A DNA stretch of 64,000 nt. Origin: Geminocystis sp. NIES-3709. GTDB lineage: Bacteria > Cyanobacteriota > Cyanobacteriia > Cyanobacteriales > Cyanobacteriaceae. Location: assembly GCF_001548115.1 (NCBI RefSeq), contig NZ_AP014821.1, positions 2,173,262 through 2,237,261 on the forward strand, written 5' to 3'. Positions 8,740 to 18,363 of the stretch are shown here, piece after piece; within the stretch, counting starts at the first letter, position 1, and each line of letters opens with the position of its first letter. The position numbers and the translations under genes are program-made. The notes below the pieces were generated by a model, which saw only the letters and a list, made by a program, of their open reading frames with translations, was not told the origin of the DNA and did not search any database.

Positions 8740-10482
8740 TCAATGAGCAACTTCTATACTCTGTTTTTTAAGTTGAATAGCAGTTTCGAGTAAAGAGTCA
8801 GCAAAGGCGATCGCTTCCTCAGCGGAGTTGCCTCCTGTAAGTTCTGCTAATTCATCTCTACGGTGAGTTTGATGTTCTAAATGAGTGACTTTAACAATAG
8901 TTCTTACCTCTTGATTTTCTTCTGTTTGAATTAGGTGCTTTTCTACTCTAAAATGATCATCAGCCATGGCTGCTATAAGGGGTTGATGAGTAACACATAA
9001 TACTTGATGTTGAGAACTAAGTTTATGTAACTTTTCAGCGATCGCTTGAGCAACTTTTCCTGATACTCCTGCGTCAATTTCATCAAAAACTAAGGTTTTA
9101 GGATTAATTTGAGTTTGGGTAAAACAAGACTTGAGAGCCAATAGAAAACGACTCATTTCTCCTCCTGATGCAGTGATAGCTAACGGTTGTAAGTCTTCTC
9201 CGGGGTTAGGACTAAAATAGTATTCCACATGATCTGCTCCCATACTATGGGGATTTACTGCGGTTACTCGACACTGAAACTGAACTTTTGCCATACCGAG
9301 AGGTTTTAATTCTTGGGTGAGTTGGGTTTCTAGTTTTTTGGCAGAGGCTTGTCTTAATTGACTTAATTTAGTGCATAATTTTAGTAATTTGTCATGATGG
9401 GCTTGAAATTCTCGCTCTAACTCGTCAATGGATTTACTGTTATCGGTTAATTCTGTTAACTCTTTTTTCAAACTATCATAGTATTCGATGACATCTCCTA
9501 ATTTTGGTCCATATTTACGACAAATCCGCTTTAATAGTCTAATACGTTCTTCTACCTCTTCTAAACGCTCTGGATCTGCTTCTAAACTAGCACCATAACT
9601 ATAAATTTGTTGTCCTGCTTCCACTACCTGATTTAAAGCCTCTTGGATAATTTCGAGGATAGGGTTTAATTCTTTGTCATAATTAGCCATATCCCTGATA
9701 ATAGGCTCTGCTTTCGCTAAAATATCGGTAACGGCTGGATTTTCCTCCGAATCACTTTGATAAAGTAGCTGATAGGCTTGATAGCTTAATTGTTGTAATT
9801 CTACCACATGGGTAAGTCGATCACTTTCAATCTCCAAGTGTTCTAATTCGTCAGCAGATTGTAAATGAATAGTTCCTAATTCTCTGATTTGATGTTGAAT
9901 AAGATCAAGACGTTGTAACCTTTGTTGTTCCGATTCCCGACAATGTTCTAATGCTTCTTGTGCTTGTTGAGTCTCGATAAATGAACGATTAACTAATTGT
10001 CGTTGAGTAATTAATTCTTTACCGCCATAATCATCTAACAAGTCTCTTTGACTACTGGCAGACAATAGTTGTCCTGTTTCTCCTTGGGCTGTAACTTCTA
10101 AAAGTCGATCGCGTAGCTGGGTTATAATTTGCTTATTGACGACAACTCCATTTACTCGACATCGAGAACGAAAATTATCTTTACTAAAAGTTAGCTCCCG
10201 ACTACAAACTACTGTATCATCATGGAAAGGCTCAACTTCTTGAGATTCCAACCATGTTTCTAAATCAGGATAGGTTTGAAAACTGGCTTCTACGATCGCT
10301 TTTTTTGCACCAGTGCGAATCATTCTTTGATTAGCTTTTCCCCCTAACACCACGTCAATGGCATCAAGAATAATGGATTTTCCTGCACCAGTTTCTCCCG
10401 TGAGAACATTTAAACCACTGCCAAATTCTAACTCTATATGATCTACTAAGGCAAAATTATTGATGCGAATAGCAATTAACAT
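8740..10482 (-). CDS. recN: DNA repair protein RecN (SMC-like ATPase)
   Basis: 580 residues. N-terminal ATPase half: MLIAIRINNFALVDHIELEF, then Walker A GETGAGKSIILDAI at about 30-43. Central coiled coil about 150-370, rich in Glu/Gln/Leu. C-terminal half: signature SGGEMSRFLLALK (about 441), Walker B TLVFDEIDAGVSG and the D-loop/H-loop region (CVTHQPLIAAMAD). This is the canonical RecN layout; the family helps recombinational double-strand break repair in the nucleoid. It is divergent from the SufA-like gene, with 89 bp between the starts. Confidence 0.97.
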   Translation of the reverse strand: MLIAIRINNFALVDHIELEFGSGLNVLTGETGAGKSIILDAIDVVLGGKANQRMIRTGAKKAIVEASFQTYPDLETWLESQEVEPFHDDTVVCSRELTFSKDNFRSRCRVNGVVVNKQIITQLRDRLLEVTAQGETGQLLSASSQRDLLDDYGGKELITQRQLVNRSFIETQQAQEALEHCRESEQQRLQRLDLIQHQIRELGTIHLQSADELEHLEIESDRLTHVVELQQLSYQAYQLLYQSDSEENPAVTDILAKAEPIIRDMANYDKELNPILEIIQEALNQVVEAGQQIYSYGASLEADPERLEEVEERIRLLKRICRKYGPKLGDVIEYYDSLKKELTELTDNSKSIDELEREFQAHHDKLLKLCTKLSQLRQASAKKLETQLTQELKPLGMAKVQFQCRVTAVNPHSMGADHVEYYFSPNPGEDLQPLAITASGGEMSRFLLALKSCFTQTQINPKTLVFDEIDAGVSGKVAQAIAEKLHKLSSQHQVLCVTHQPLIAAMADDHFRVEKHLIQTEENQEVRTIVKVTHLEHQTHRRDELAELTGGNSAEEAIAFADSLLETAIQLKKQSIEVAH

Positions 10483-10571
10483 TTATCAGCAACGGACATT
10501 ATCGAATATCTCTCTATTGTATAAGCTAAAATGGAAGATATAAAAACATCCAGTATTCACAATCAAAGTTT

Positions 10572-10928
10572 ATGACACAAGCAGTAATCTCTAATCACGG
10601 TATCCAATTAACAGAAAATGCCCTCAAACACGTTTTAATGTTAAAACAGCAACAGGGTAATGAAAATCTTTGTTTACGGGTAGGCGTTAGACAAGGTGGT
10701 TGTTCTGGAATGTCTTATATGATGGATTTTGAAGATGTCAATAATATTACGGAACATGATGATACTTTTGATTATGAAGGTTTTAAATTAGTCTGCGATC
10801 GAAAAAGCCTATTATATTTATATGGATTAGTTTTAGATTATAGTAACGCTATGATTGGGGGTGGCTTTCAATTCACTAACCCTAATGCAAATCAAACCTG
10901 TGGTTGCGGTAAATCCTTCGCCGCCTAA
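10572..10928 (+). CDS. A-type iron-sulfur carrier (SufA/IscA/HesB family)
   Basis: 118 residues. The family's three cysteines are present: [10 protein letters not shown] (first Cys) and the C-terminal TCGCGKSF pair. A-type carriers accept or deliver Fe-S clusters in the cytosol. The window holds several Fe-S proteins but no suf operon, so this is a dispersed single-gene copy. SufA-like or IscA-like cannot be decided from this sequence. The Met start is the only reasonable one. Confidence 0.9.
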   Translation: MTQAVISNHGIQLTENALKHVLMLKQQQGNENLCLRVGVRQGGCSGMSYMMDFEDVNNITEHDDTFDYEGFKLVCDRKSLLYLYGLVLDYSNAMIGGGFQFTNPNANQTCGCGKSFAA

Positions 10929-10983
10929 TCAGAAGTAGGAAGACAAGTAAGTCGAAAGATGGACAAAAAGAATTAATCGTTTT

Positions 10984-11011
10984 CAATTCTCAATTTTCAA
11001 TTTTCAATTCT
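10984..11011. repeat. Heptamer repeat, CAATTnT x4, next to a start codon
   Basis: CAATTCT, CAATTTT, CAATTTT, CAATTCT in phase. The array ends 7 bases before the ATG at 11019, so it occupies the place of the ribosome binding site of that gene. No Shine-Dalgarno sequence is seen in it. Confidence 0.6.
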
Positions 11012-11018
11012 TAATGTT

Positions 11019-11414
11019 ATGTTTCCTTTTTATGCACGAAAACCAGAACTTAAAAAACCATCTCTACCAATTGTAGATAAAGATATATCTCCAAAAGAGA
11101 ACCTAAAACCGAAGTATAAAATCCCTTATCATTTTCAAAAAAATAGTATTATTACTTACTCACAATCTGAGATAAAAAAAGAGTTAAAAAAGTATCCCGG
11201 ATTATTAAAAACTTTGGGTCATGCTTATCAATATCAAATCATTTTTGTGAATGAAGATCAAGAAAAACAATATTGGTTTTGCCGTAACTTGGAAATGGTA
11301 ATGCCTTTACTTAAATATTTAAAGGAAAAAAATTGGTCCGTAGATTGGCAAGAAAAACCTTTTATTGTCAAAGATTCTTCTTTGAATTATTCGGTTCGCC
11401 ATCAATGGTATTAA
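11019..11414 (+). CDS. Hypothetical protein
   Basis: 131 residues, not recognised. The N-terminal ~40 residues are Lys/Pro-rich and probably disordered. The rest (from about residue 45) looks like a small alpha/beta domain, with KKYPGLLKTLGHAYQYQIIFV followed by aromatic-rich strands (QYWFCRNLEMVMPLLKYL, SVDWQEKPFIV). There is no signal peptide or membrane segment. The heptamer array just upstream replaces a normal ribosome binding site. It lies between the SufA-like gene and a histidine kinase gene on the same strand, but both gaps (90 and 132 nt) are too long to prove an operon. Confidence 0.6.
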   Translation: MFPFYARKPELKKPSLPIVDKDISPKENLKPKYKIPYHFQKNSIITYSQSEIKKELKKYPGLLKTLGHAYQYQIIFVNEDQEKQYWFCRNLEMVMPLLKYLKEKNWSVDWQEKPFIVKDSSLNYSVRHQWY

Positions 11415-11546
11415 TATTTATTAAGATTAAGACTATTCTCAACATTGATTCTTTAATTCAGCTTAGAATGTAGTTTTAGACACAAAAAGTCAACCCCCTA
11501 ATGGATGTATTTTTAGGTTTTCTGTGTAAAAATAAAACTACAAAAA

Positions 11547-14500
11547 ATGTTGCAAAAAGAATATATTGTTAACGATTCGATTGTATTAATTAATAATCCT
11601 TGGCCAATTTTATTTGTAGGTGAAAATAATAAACTTTGTCAACGATTAAAAAAAGATTGTGAAAACATCGTTTTTCTTCATAGAAATTGTTTTTTATTGG
11701 AAACGAAATACTCGATCGACACAGAAAAGTATTTTAAAGAAAATATAAATATTCCCTTAATTTTTTTAATAATTGAAAATCCTGATAATCTTGAATTTTT
11801 TTTTAATAAAAATATCGGTAATATATTAGATTATCCCACTCCTAAAATTATTGTCTTTTTCTCACAGAAAAAATATAAGTGGAAAGAAAAAATTTTAAAT
11901 AATAATAATGTTTTTGATTATATAGTAATAGAAAAACTCAATTTTGATACCTTAGAGAATAAAACAATCACGGCTCTTAAAACTTATCAAAAGGATATAA
12001 AATATTTTAATTATCAAGGTCAATTATTAGAAAATAATAATAATCAAGAAGATTTTTGGCAAAAACTTTTATATATTTTCCCCATTGCTTTATTAATTAA
12101 AAATTCAAAAATAGACAATATCGATCGTAAAATTTTATGGAAAAAAAACAGTAAGATTTTATTTGGTATTAATCCAGAAAAAACCATTAATAATACTGCT
12201 TATGATCTATTTTATTCGATGGTAGAAAACAGTAAAGAAGGAATCTGTATTTTTTCAAAAAAAGGCAGTATTTGGCTTGTTAATCAACCGGTGATGAATT
12301 TATTAGATTGTCAAGAACAAGACTTAATGGGAAAATCATGGTTAAAATTTTTGAAACAACATACAAAAAATAAAGATTATTTGAGGAAAAATTATCAATC
12401 TTGTCAACAGTTGGAATATGAATTTCAAAGAAATGATGGTAAAATTGTTCCTTTAACTATTTCCTGTAATCCTATTTATGATTCTGAACTCCAATATGTA
12501 GGAAATTTAGTAATATTAACAGAGACAAAAAATGTAAAAAAAATGGGAGACAACATTTTACATAGTGAAAGACAATTAAAAGAAATTACCGCATTAGTAC
12601 CCGGTATGGTTTTTCAATTGGGATGTGATTTTGAAGGACGATATTTTATTACTTTTGCCAGTAAAGCTGTTCAAGATATTTTTGAATTTACCCCAGAAGA
12701 AGTAATCCAAGATGTCAATAAAATTTTTAATTTAGTTGACTCAGATCAATTATTGGAATTTTATCAAGTAATTGAGTTATCTCGACAATATTTAACGGAA
12801 TTTCATTATGATTATCAAATAAAAACCCCTAGTGGGAAACATAAATATATTCGAGTTAATTCTTTACCTCAAAAATTGCCCGATGGTAGTGTTATTTGGA
12901 ATGGAGTTGCGATCGATATTACCATAGAGAAACAAAGAGAAGTTGCTTTAAGAGAAAATTCTTTATTACAGCGTGCTATTAACTCTATCATGCGCAAAAT
13001 GCGCGATAGTATCGATTTTCAAGTTATTTGTGATACCACTACTGCTGAAGTTAGAAATCTTTTAAATTGCGATCGAGTGGCAGTATATAAGTTTAACTCG
13101 GAATGGGGGGGCGAATTTGTCTCGGAGAATGCCAAACCCGGATTAATGACTGTGGTAGGTGACAAGGTAAAACGGGTATGGAATGATACTTATTTACAAG
13201 ATCATAAGGGTGGAAGGTATCGTCACGGAGAAAGTTTGACTGTAAATGATGTAAATTTTGCTAATTTTGCTAAATGTCATCTTGAATTATATCAACAATT
13301 TAATATTCGCTCTTTTTCGACCATACCAATTTTTTCTGGAAATGAATTATGGGGTTTATTAAGTGCTTATAATAATAGTACTTTTTCTTGGCAATCTCGA
13401 CATCTAAATCTTTTAAGAAAAATATCTAGTCAACTAGGTATTGCCATTGAACAAGCAGAGTTATTTTTAAAAATTCAAAGACAATCTCAAGAATTAAAAA
13501 TAGCCAAAGAAGCCGCCGAAATGGCAAACATCGCCAAGAGTGAATTTTTAGCAAACATGAGTCATGAAATCCGTACGCCCATGAATGCTATATTAGGTTT
13601 TGCTAATTTATTAAAAGATTTAGTTAAAGATAATAGAGCGAAAAGTTATCTTAATTCTATTACTTCTAGTGGTGAAACTTTAATGTCATTAATTAATGAT
13701 ATTTTAGATTTATCTAAGATTGAAGCGGGGAAAATGCCCATACAATATGAAGTAGTTAATTTATATAGTTTACTCCAAGAAATTGTTAATATTTTTTATC
13801 TCAAATCTCAAGAAAAATCCTTAGATTTAATTTTAGAAACTAAAGATTATATTCCTGAAATAATTATTTTTGATGAGATAAGATTAAGACAAATTTTATT
13901 TAATTTAATTGGTAATGCAATCAAATTTACTGATAAAGGATATGTGAAGATTATTGTCGGCAATAGTGATAATGTTGATGATACTATTTCTAATTGTGGT
14001 TTTTATATCACGATCGAAGATACAGGTATTGGCATTCCAATGAAAGAAATCGATCGTATTTTTGAATCTTTCACTCAACAAGATGGACAAAGTACTCGTA
14101 AATATGGAGGTACAGGATTAGGATTAACCATCACAAAAAAATTAGTTACCATGCTCAATGGTAATATTAAAGTAAAAAGTAAGGTAAATAAGGGTAGTAA
14201 ATTTACTGTAGAGTTTCCATCAGTTGCTTGTAGTGTTTTGCCTCAAGATAATCTCATTACTTTGTTAGATAATAATTTAGATCAATTTAGCCCCAGTCGA
14301 ATTTTAGTAGTAGATGATACTCCATCAAATTTAGACTTAATGGCAGCTTATTTTGCCGATACATCTCATCAATTGATTTTTGCTGATAATGGTAAAGATG
14401 CAATTCAAATGGCTATGACATATCATCCAGATTTAATTTTTTTAGATTTAAAAATGCCAAATATTGACGGTAAAACTACCGCACAATTATTACATGGAAA

Positions 14501-14972
14501 TGAGGTAACAAAAAAAATTCCGATTCTTGTTATCACCGCTTCGATAAATTCCCAAGATAAAAAAGAATTAGAAAATTTTGTACAAGGTTTTTTATATAAA
14601 CCTATTAGTCGTCATAATTTAGTTTTAGAATTAAAAAAAGTATTAACTGGCGATGAAAAAATATCTATGGATTCTTCGATGGATAATTGTTCTAAGATAG
14701 TTGAAAATAATGAAGATATATTGGATTTAATAATGAAACTGGAAGATGTTTATATGGAAAAATGGCACTCCATACAACAAACAAAAATTACTGTAAAAAT
14801 TAGAAATTTTGCTAATAGTTTAGAACAAGAAGCCCTAAAATATAAGAGCAAAATTCTATTAGATTATGCCCTAGTTTTACAAGATCAAATTAATTGTTTT
14901 GAAGTAGATTTATTAGAAACAACATTAGCTAGTTTTCCTGATGTTATTCAAAAAATTGTCTTATCTTATTAA
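11547..14972 (+). CDS. Hybrid sensor histidine kinase (PAS-PAS-GAF-HisKA-HATPase-REC)
   Basis: 1141 residues, soluble. Domain order by eye: residues about 18-145 resemble a degenerate receiver (ILFVGEN start, no clear phospho-Asp); PAS about 218-325; second PAS about 348-465 ending in the PAC-like VIWNGVAIDIT; GAF about 485-640; HisKA with phospho-acceptor His673 in SHEIRTPMNAILGF; HATPase with N-box LIGNAIKF and G-boxes EDTGIGIP and YGGTGLGL; receiver with Asp967 in LIFLDLKMPN; then a C-terminal helical tail of ~100 residues. The GAF domain has a Cys577-His578 pair (AKCHLELY) where phytochrome-class GAF domains bind bilin. Signal and output partner are unknown; no response regulator gene is adjacent. 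Confidence 0.9.
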   Translation: MLQKEYIVNDSIVLINNPWPILFVGENNKLCQRLKKDCENIVFLHRNCFLLETKYSIDTEKYFKENINIPLIFLIIENPDNLEFFFNKNIGNILDYPTPKIIVFFSQKKYKWKEKILNNNNVFDYIVIEKLNFDTLENKTITALKTYQKDIKYFNYQGQLLENNNNQEDFWQKLLYIFPIALLIKNSKIDNIDRKILWKKNSKILFGINPEKTINNTAYDLFYSMVENSKEGICIFSKKGSIWLVNQPVMNLLDCQEQDLMGKSWLKFLKQHTKNKDYLRKNYQSCQQLEYEFQRNDGKIVPLTISCNPIYDSELQYVGNLVILTETKNVKKMGDNILHSERQLKEITALVPGMVFQLGCDFEGRYFITFASKAVQDIFEFTPEEVIQDVNKIFNLVDSDQLLEFYQVIELSRQYLTEFHYDYQIKTPSGKHKYIRVNSLPQKLPDGSVIWNGVAIDITIEKQREVALRENSLLQRAINSIMRKMRDSIDFQVICDTTTAEVRNLLNCDRVAVYKFNSEWGGEFVSENAKPGLMTVVGDKVKRVWNDTYLQDHKGGRYRHGESLTVNDVNFANFAKCHLELYQQFNIRSFSTIPIFSGNELWGLLSAYNNSTFSWQSRHLNLLRKISSQLGIAIEQAELFLKIQRQSQELKIAKEAAEMANIAKSEFLANMSHEIRTPMNAILGFANLLKDLVKDNRAKSYLNSITSSGETLMSLINDILDLSKIEAGKMPIQYEVVNLYSLLQEIVNIFYLKSQEKSLDLILETKDYIPEIIIFDEIRLRQILFNLIGNAIKFTDKGYVKIIVGNSDNVDDTISNCGFYITIEDTGIGIPMKEIDRIFESFTQQDGQSTRKYGGTGLGLTITKKLVTMLNGNIKVKSKVNKGSKFTVEFPSVACSVLPQDNLITLLDNNLDQFSPSRILVVDDTPSNLDLMAAYFADTSHQLIFADNGKDAIQMAMTYHPDLIFLDLKMPNIDGKTTAQLLHGNEVTKKIPILVITASINSQDKKELENFVQGFLYKPISRHNLVLELKKVLTGDEKISMDSSMDNCSKIVENNEDILDLIMKLEDVYMEKWHSIQQTKITVKIRNFANSLEQEALKYKSKILLDYALVLQDQINCFEVDLLETTLASFPDVIQKIVLSY

Positions 14973-15129
14973 CGATTAAGTTTATAATATTTTTCTATAT
15001 AGCCTTTTAATACTACGGTTATAAAAGAAAAATGAATCTCAGATTTTTCACTTAAAGAGAAGTTATTTTTTTATTCACACAACAAAGCTATATTCTATAG
15101 CAATAGACAAGTTATTTAGGACATCTTCA

Positions 15130-15180
15130 AAATATTCGATTGTCATTCTGACTGAAAGGAAGAATCTCGAAATGTCAATC
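15130..15180. repeat. Dispersed-type repeat 'TCATTCTGA...AAGAATCTC'
   Basis: TGTCATTCTGACTG followed by AAAGGAAGAATCTCG can fold through ATTCT and AGAAT. From memory, close variants of this sequence occur between genes in many unrelated bacterial genomes. Only one copy is seen here. Confidence 0.35.
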
Positions 15181-15226
15181 CTATTATGACGACTCTTCTT
15201 CTTTCTTCTTATCTTCCTTTTGTCTC

Positions 15227-15931
15227 TTAAAATTCTCTTACTGAGGGTTTGCCATCAATTATTTCTCCTACCAATATCACGTCAGCTACTCCTACAAATA
15301 AGCCATTTTCTAATACCCCCGGAAGGTTATTAATTTTCATTTCTAACTCCGCAGGATTATCAATACGATCGAATTTTACGTCAATAACAAGATTACCTTG
15401 ATCTGTTACCACAGGGCCAGCTTTTTTGATACCCATTCTTAACTCTGGCTTACCCCCTAACTCTTCCAATTGACGCATTACCGGAGTTACAGCCATAGGA
15501 ATTACTTCTACTGGTAATAAAAAAGTAGAACCTAACTCATCTACCAATTTACCACCATCTACCACTACTATAAATTGATCCGCTAAACTGTCAACTACTT
15601 TTTCTCTAGTATGGGCTGCACCACCGCCTTTAATCAAGTTTTTATGAGGATCAACTTCATCTGCACCATCAATTGCGACATCTATATGATCGATCGCATC
15701 CAAAGTGGTAAGAGGAATACCATATTTTTTTGCTAAAACTTCAGCTTGAAATGAAGTTGGAACACCTACAATATTGGTTAACTCACCATTAGCTAGTCTT
15801 TCGCCGATGTATTGAATAGCATAAGCCGTAGTTGAACCTGTACCCAATCCTACGATCGTGTTTGATTTTACCTTAGAAGCAGCTATTTTACCCACTTCTT
15901 GTTTCATTATTACCACTGGATCCGTACTCAT
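15227..15931 (-). CDS. rpiA: Ribose-5-phosphate isomerase A
   Basis: 234 residues, normal family length. Interconverts ribose 5-phosphate and ribulose 5-phosphate in the Calvin cycle and pentose phosphate pathway. Family motifs: [12 protein letters not shown] (phosphate loop, about 29-40), DGADEVDP (about 89-96), the [12 protein letters not shown] catalytic segment and the C-terminal [12 protein letters not shown]. It stands alone, with about 250-280 bases on each side. Confidence 0.97.
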   Translation of the reverse strand: MSTDPVVIMKQEVGKIAASKVKSNTIVGLGTGSTTAYAIQYIGERLANGELTNIVGVPTSFQAEVLAKKYGIPLTTLDAIDHIDVAIDGADEVDPHKNLIKGGGAAHTREKVVDSLADQFIVVVDGGKLVDELGSTFLLPVEVIPMAVTPVMRQLEELGGKPELRMGIKKAGPVVTDQGNLVIDVKFDRIDNPAELEMKINNLPGVLENGLFVGVADVILVGEIIDGKPSVREF

Positions 15932-16213
15932 AATTAAACTTTTTTTATAATTGAATTAACATCTCATCATTATCTGTGATTCTCGATCGATTAACAAGAA
16001 ATCCGGATTATACAGCTAATAAATATGGAAAGATTTCTGCTCAATCTTTATAGTTTTGAATCAATTATTCTCACTTTTTCCAATTCCCTCTCTTTACCGA
16101 TAGTTTTATGGTTCACTGAGGTTATATAAAAAAGAAAAAGGGAACAATATTAGTTAATATTCGTCCAAGAAATTAAGTTTTAACTTTAACTATTTTCTAT
16201 ATATTTAATTATT

Positions 16214-17053
16214 GTGTTTAAAATTAAACGAAAAATTCTATATCCTTTTATTTCATTTACTTTAGCCTTAACCTTGATCCTTACTAATGTAAAAGTTAGT
16301 AATGCAGTTCCTTGGGGTGAATTGATATTTAGAGGGATACAAGCTATTCAAATTAGTAATTTGAGCGATCAGCAAGAAGTAGAATTTGGCAATCAAATAC
16401 GTCAACAATTACTATCTCAAAATAAGATTCAACTTTATCGTAATGAAGAGTTATATCGTTATGTTAATAAAATTGGACGTAGATTAGTCGCTGTTAGTAC
16501 TAGATCAAATTTACCTTATCGTTTTGAAATTGTCAACAATCCTCAAGTAAATGCATTTGCCACAATGGGAGGATTTGTTTATCTTCACACTGGTTTAATT
16601 ACAACTGCCTCGAATGAAGCTGAATTGGCTAGTGTTATGGCTCATGAAATTGGTCATGTAGTTGGTCGTCATTCTCAAAAACAAATGCGTCAACAAGCTA
16701 TTACTCAAGGTTTATTAACGGCGGCAGGGTTGGATAAAGCAAGTGTTGTACAATTGGGAGTAACTTTAGCTTTAAATTTGCCTTATAGTCGTCAAGACGA
16801 GTTTGAAGCTGATGCTTTGGGGTTAGAAATGCTCACTTCTGCTGGTTATGCCCCAGGTGCAATGGTTGATTTTATGCAAAAATTAGGAAAATCTGGAGGC
16901 CGAGTACCCACTTTACTCAGCACTCATCCGGCTGGAATCGATCGTGCGATCGCTCTTGGGCAAAAAATTCCTCGTAATATGGCTTACCAAGGAGAAGGTT
17001 TAGACGAAGAGGAATATCAGTATAAAATCCAAAGGTTAATACGCACAAGATAA
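16214..17053 (+). CDS. M48-family zinc metalloprotease, exported
   Basis: 279 residues from a GTG start, which is needed to include the signal peptide (KIKRK, then the hydrophobic run up to SNA at about residue 30). HEIGHVVGRHS carries the HExxH zinc motif and FEADALGLEML the third zinc ligand Glu, as in the BepA/YfgC-like branch of peptidase family M48. These proteins act in the periplasm on misfolded outer-membrane proteins. No tetratricopeptide tail follows, so it is the short form lacking BepA's substrate-binding repeats. Confidence 0.88.
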   Translation: MFKIKRKILYPFISFTLALTLILTNVKVSNAVPWGELIFRGIQAIQISNLSDQQEVEFGNQIRQQLLSQNKIQLYRNEELYRYVNKIGRRLVAVSTRSNLPYRFEIVNNPQVNAFATMGGFVYLHTGLITTASNEAELASVMAHEIGHVVGRHSQKQMRQQAITQGLLTAAGLDKASVVQLGVTLALNLPYSRQDEFEADALGLEMLTSAGYAPGAMVDFMQKLGKSGGRVPTLLSTHPAGIDRAIALGQKIPRNMAYQGEGLDEEEYQYKIQRLIRTR

Positions 17054-17073
17054 AATACATTGTTGATAAGGAT

Positions 17074-17101
17074 AGGGTTTTCTGAATAAACATAAAACCT
17101 T
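17074..17101. terminator. Bidirectional hairpin between convergent genes
   Basis: AGGGTTTT (17074-17081) pairs with AAAACCTT (17094-17101), eight pairs with one G-T wobble and a 12-nt loop. It lies between the stops of the M48 protease gene and the converging small gene, the expected place for a shared terminator. Confidence 0.4.
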
Positions 17102-17125
17102 TCTCCTAATCTTCTAGCATATCAA

Positions 17126-17488
17126 TTATTTTTTAATTTGCTTTGCCATGTTACGGAAAGTATCCATGGTAGTGTCTGTTTTACGCAATCTTTGACTATC
17201 AGGAGTGAAAGAAGAATTAGATTCACTCGTTTCACTGGAAGTAGTAGAACTGCTATTAAAACCAGTTTGATTAGAATTTTTCTTAGTCATTTTAAGGGCT
17301 GAAACTTCCTTGACTAATTCACCACCACCACCACTAATGCTTTTAGCGAAAGTTCTTTTCACAGTTTTTGTTTTACGCATATAGTCAATATTTCCGAAAG
17401 TCTTAGATTCGTCAGGATTTAAAAAGTAAGAATCTTGAACTTGAGCTTGATTATTTTTCCTACTAAACCAACCAAATAAACCTGCCAT
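17126..17488 (-). CDS. Conserved hypothetical protein
   Basis: 120 residues. The frame can be extended upstream to 17545, but AGGAGA lies 9 nt before the ATG at 17488, so that start (MAGLFGWFSRKN) is preferred. The middle FLNPDESKTFGNIDYMRKTK and TVKRTFAKSISGGGGE look like a conserved short core; I believe this pattern recurs in cyanobacterial proteins of unknown function. The C-terminal half is Ser/Thr/Asn-rich and likely disordered, ending in a short basic helix. No membrane segment. Function unknown. Confidence 0.65.
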   Translation of the reverse strand: MAGLFGWFSRKNNQAQVQDSYFLNPDESKTFGNIDYMRKTKTVKRTFAKSISGGGGELVKEVSALKMTKKNSNQTGFNSSSTTSSETSESNSSFTPDSQRLRKTDTTMDTFRNMAKQIKK

Positions 17489-17683
17489 AAGATTATTTCT
17501 CCTAATAGTTTGTAAACTTTTATTATTTTGATTAGAATAAATCATAACAGATTGTTACATTTCTGAAAACAAAATTAATGTAAATAGTTTTTACTCTACC
17601 TAATAATCTGATAATTGACTTTTTTGACGATCGGTAACTATAATGTATTATACATTGAAAGTTATGAGGAGAAATATTGAATT

Positions 17684-17887
17684 ATGACAATGGAGACATT
17701 AGAATTTATTATCTTTCCTGATGGTCGAGTACAAGAAAAAGTCACGGGAATTATAGGAAAGTCTTGTCAAGAAGTAACTAAAGCCATCGAGTCTCAATTA
17801 GGTAGAGTTATATATCAAGAAAAAACAGGAGAGTATTATGAGGAAAAACTACCAATAAATAATGACCTTCACAATCAGAATTGGTAA
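17684..17887 (+). CDS. DUF2997-family small protein
   Basis: 67 residues. FIIFPDGRVQEKVTGIIGKSCQEVT is the family pattern: a short strand, a GxxG-like turn and a helix. The start is supported by GAGGAG 12 nt upstream; a second ATG two codons on is possible. It is the first gene of a three-gene unit with ycf35 and a ferredoxin. DUF2997 and DUF1257 (Ycf35) genes are commonly neighbours in cyanobacteria, which suggests a shared but unknown role. Confidence 0.75.
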   Translation: MTMETLEFIIFPDGRVQEKVTGIIGKSCQEVTKAIESQLGRVIYQEKTGEYYEEKLPINNDLHNQNW

Positions 17888-17947
17888 ACTTTTATATATA
17901 AATCTCATTTTTTGTAAGATTTAATTAACTTTAGTAACAGAAACCTT

Positions 17948-18331
17948 ATGTCACACTTTAGCAGTATAAAAACTCAAATCCGAAATCTTGCGTCCTTAAA
18001 AGCCTCCCTTGCTGATTTAGGAGTTGATTGGAAAGAAGGCCCTTCTAACATCAGAGGTTATCAAGGACAAACTAGTCAAGCAGAAATTGTCATTCAACAG
18101 CAGAATAACTATGATATTGGTTTTAGCTGGAATGGCGAAGAATATGAGTTGGTCGCTGATTTACAATACTGGCAACAGCCTTGGACTGTTGATGGTTTTT
18201 TACAGCGTGTGACTCAAGGTTATGCTTTACATACCGTTTTAAAAGAATCTTCTCAACAGGGTTTCTCTGTCACCGAACAACAAAAAAATGACGATGGTTC
18301 AATTCGCTTAGTTGTTCAACGGTGGAGTTAA
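17948..18331 (+). CDS. ycf35: Ycf35 (DUF1257) protein
   Basis: 127 residues. MSHFSSIKTQIRN at the start and the ELVADLQYWQQPWTVDGFL core are characteristic of Ycf35, found in cyanobacteria and in some algal plastids. It is probably a small soluble alpha/beta protein; no catalytic motif or membrane segment is seen. It starts 60 nt after the DUF2997 gene and is followed by a ferredoxin after a strong hairpin. Biochemical role unknown. Confidence 0.9.
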   Translation: MSHFSSIKTQIRNLASLKASLADLGVDWKEGPSNIRGYQGQTSQAEIVIQQQNNYDIGFSWNGEEYELVADLQYWQQPWTVDGFLQRVTQGYALHTVLKESSQQGFSVTEQQKNDDGSIRLVVQRWS

Positions 18332-18363
18332 TTTTGTTCTGTTAACTATAAACCTTAATATTC

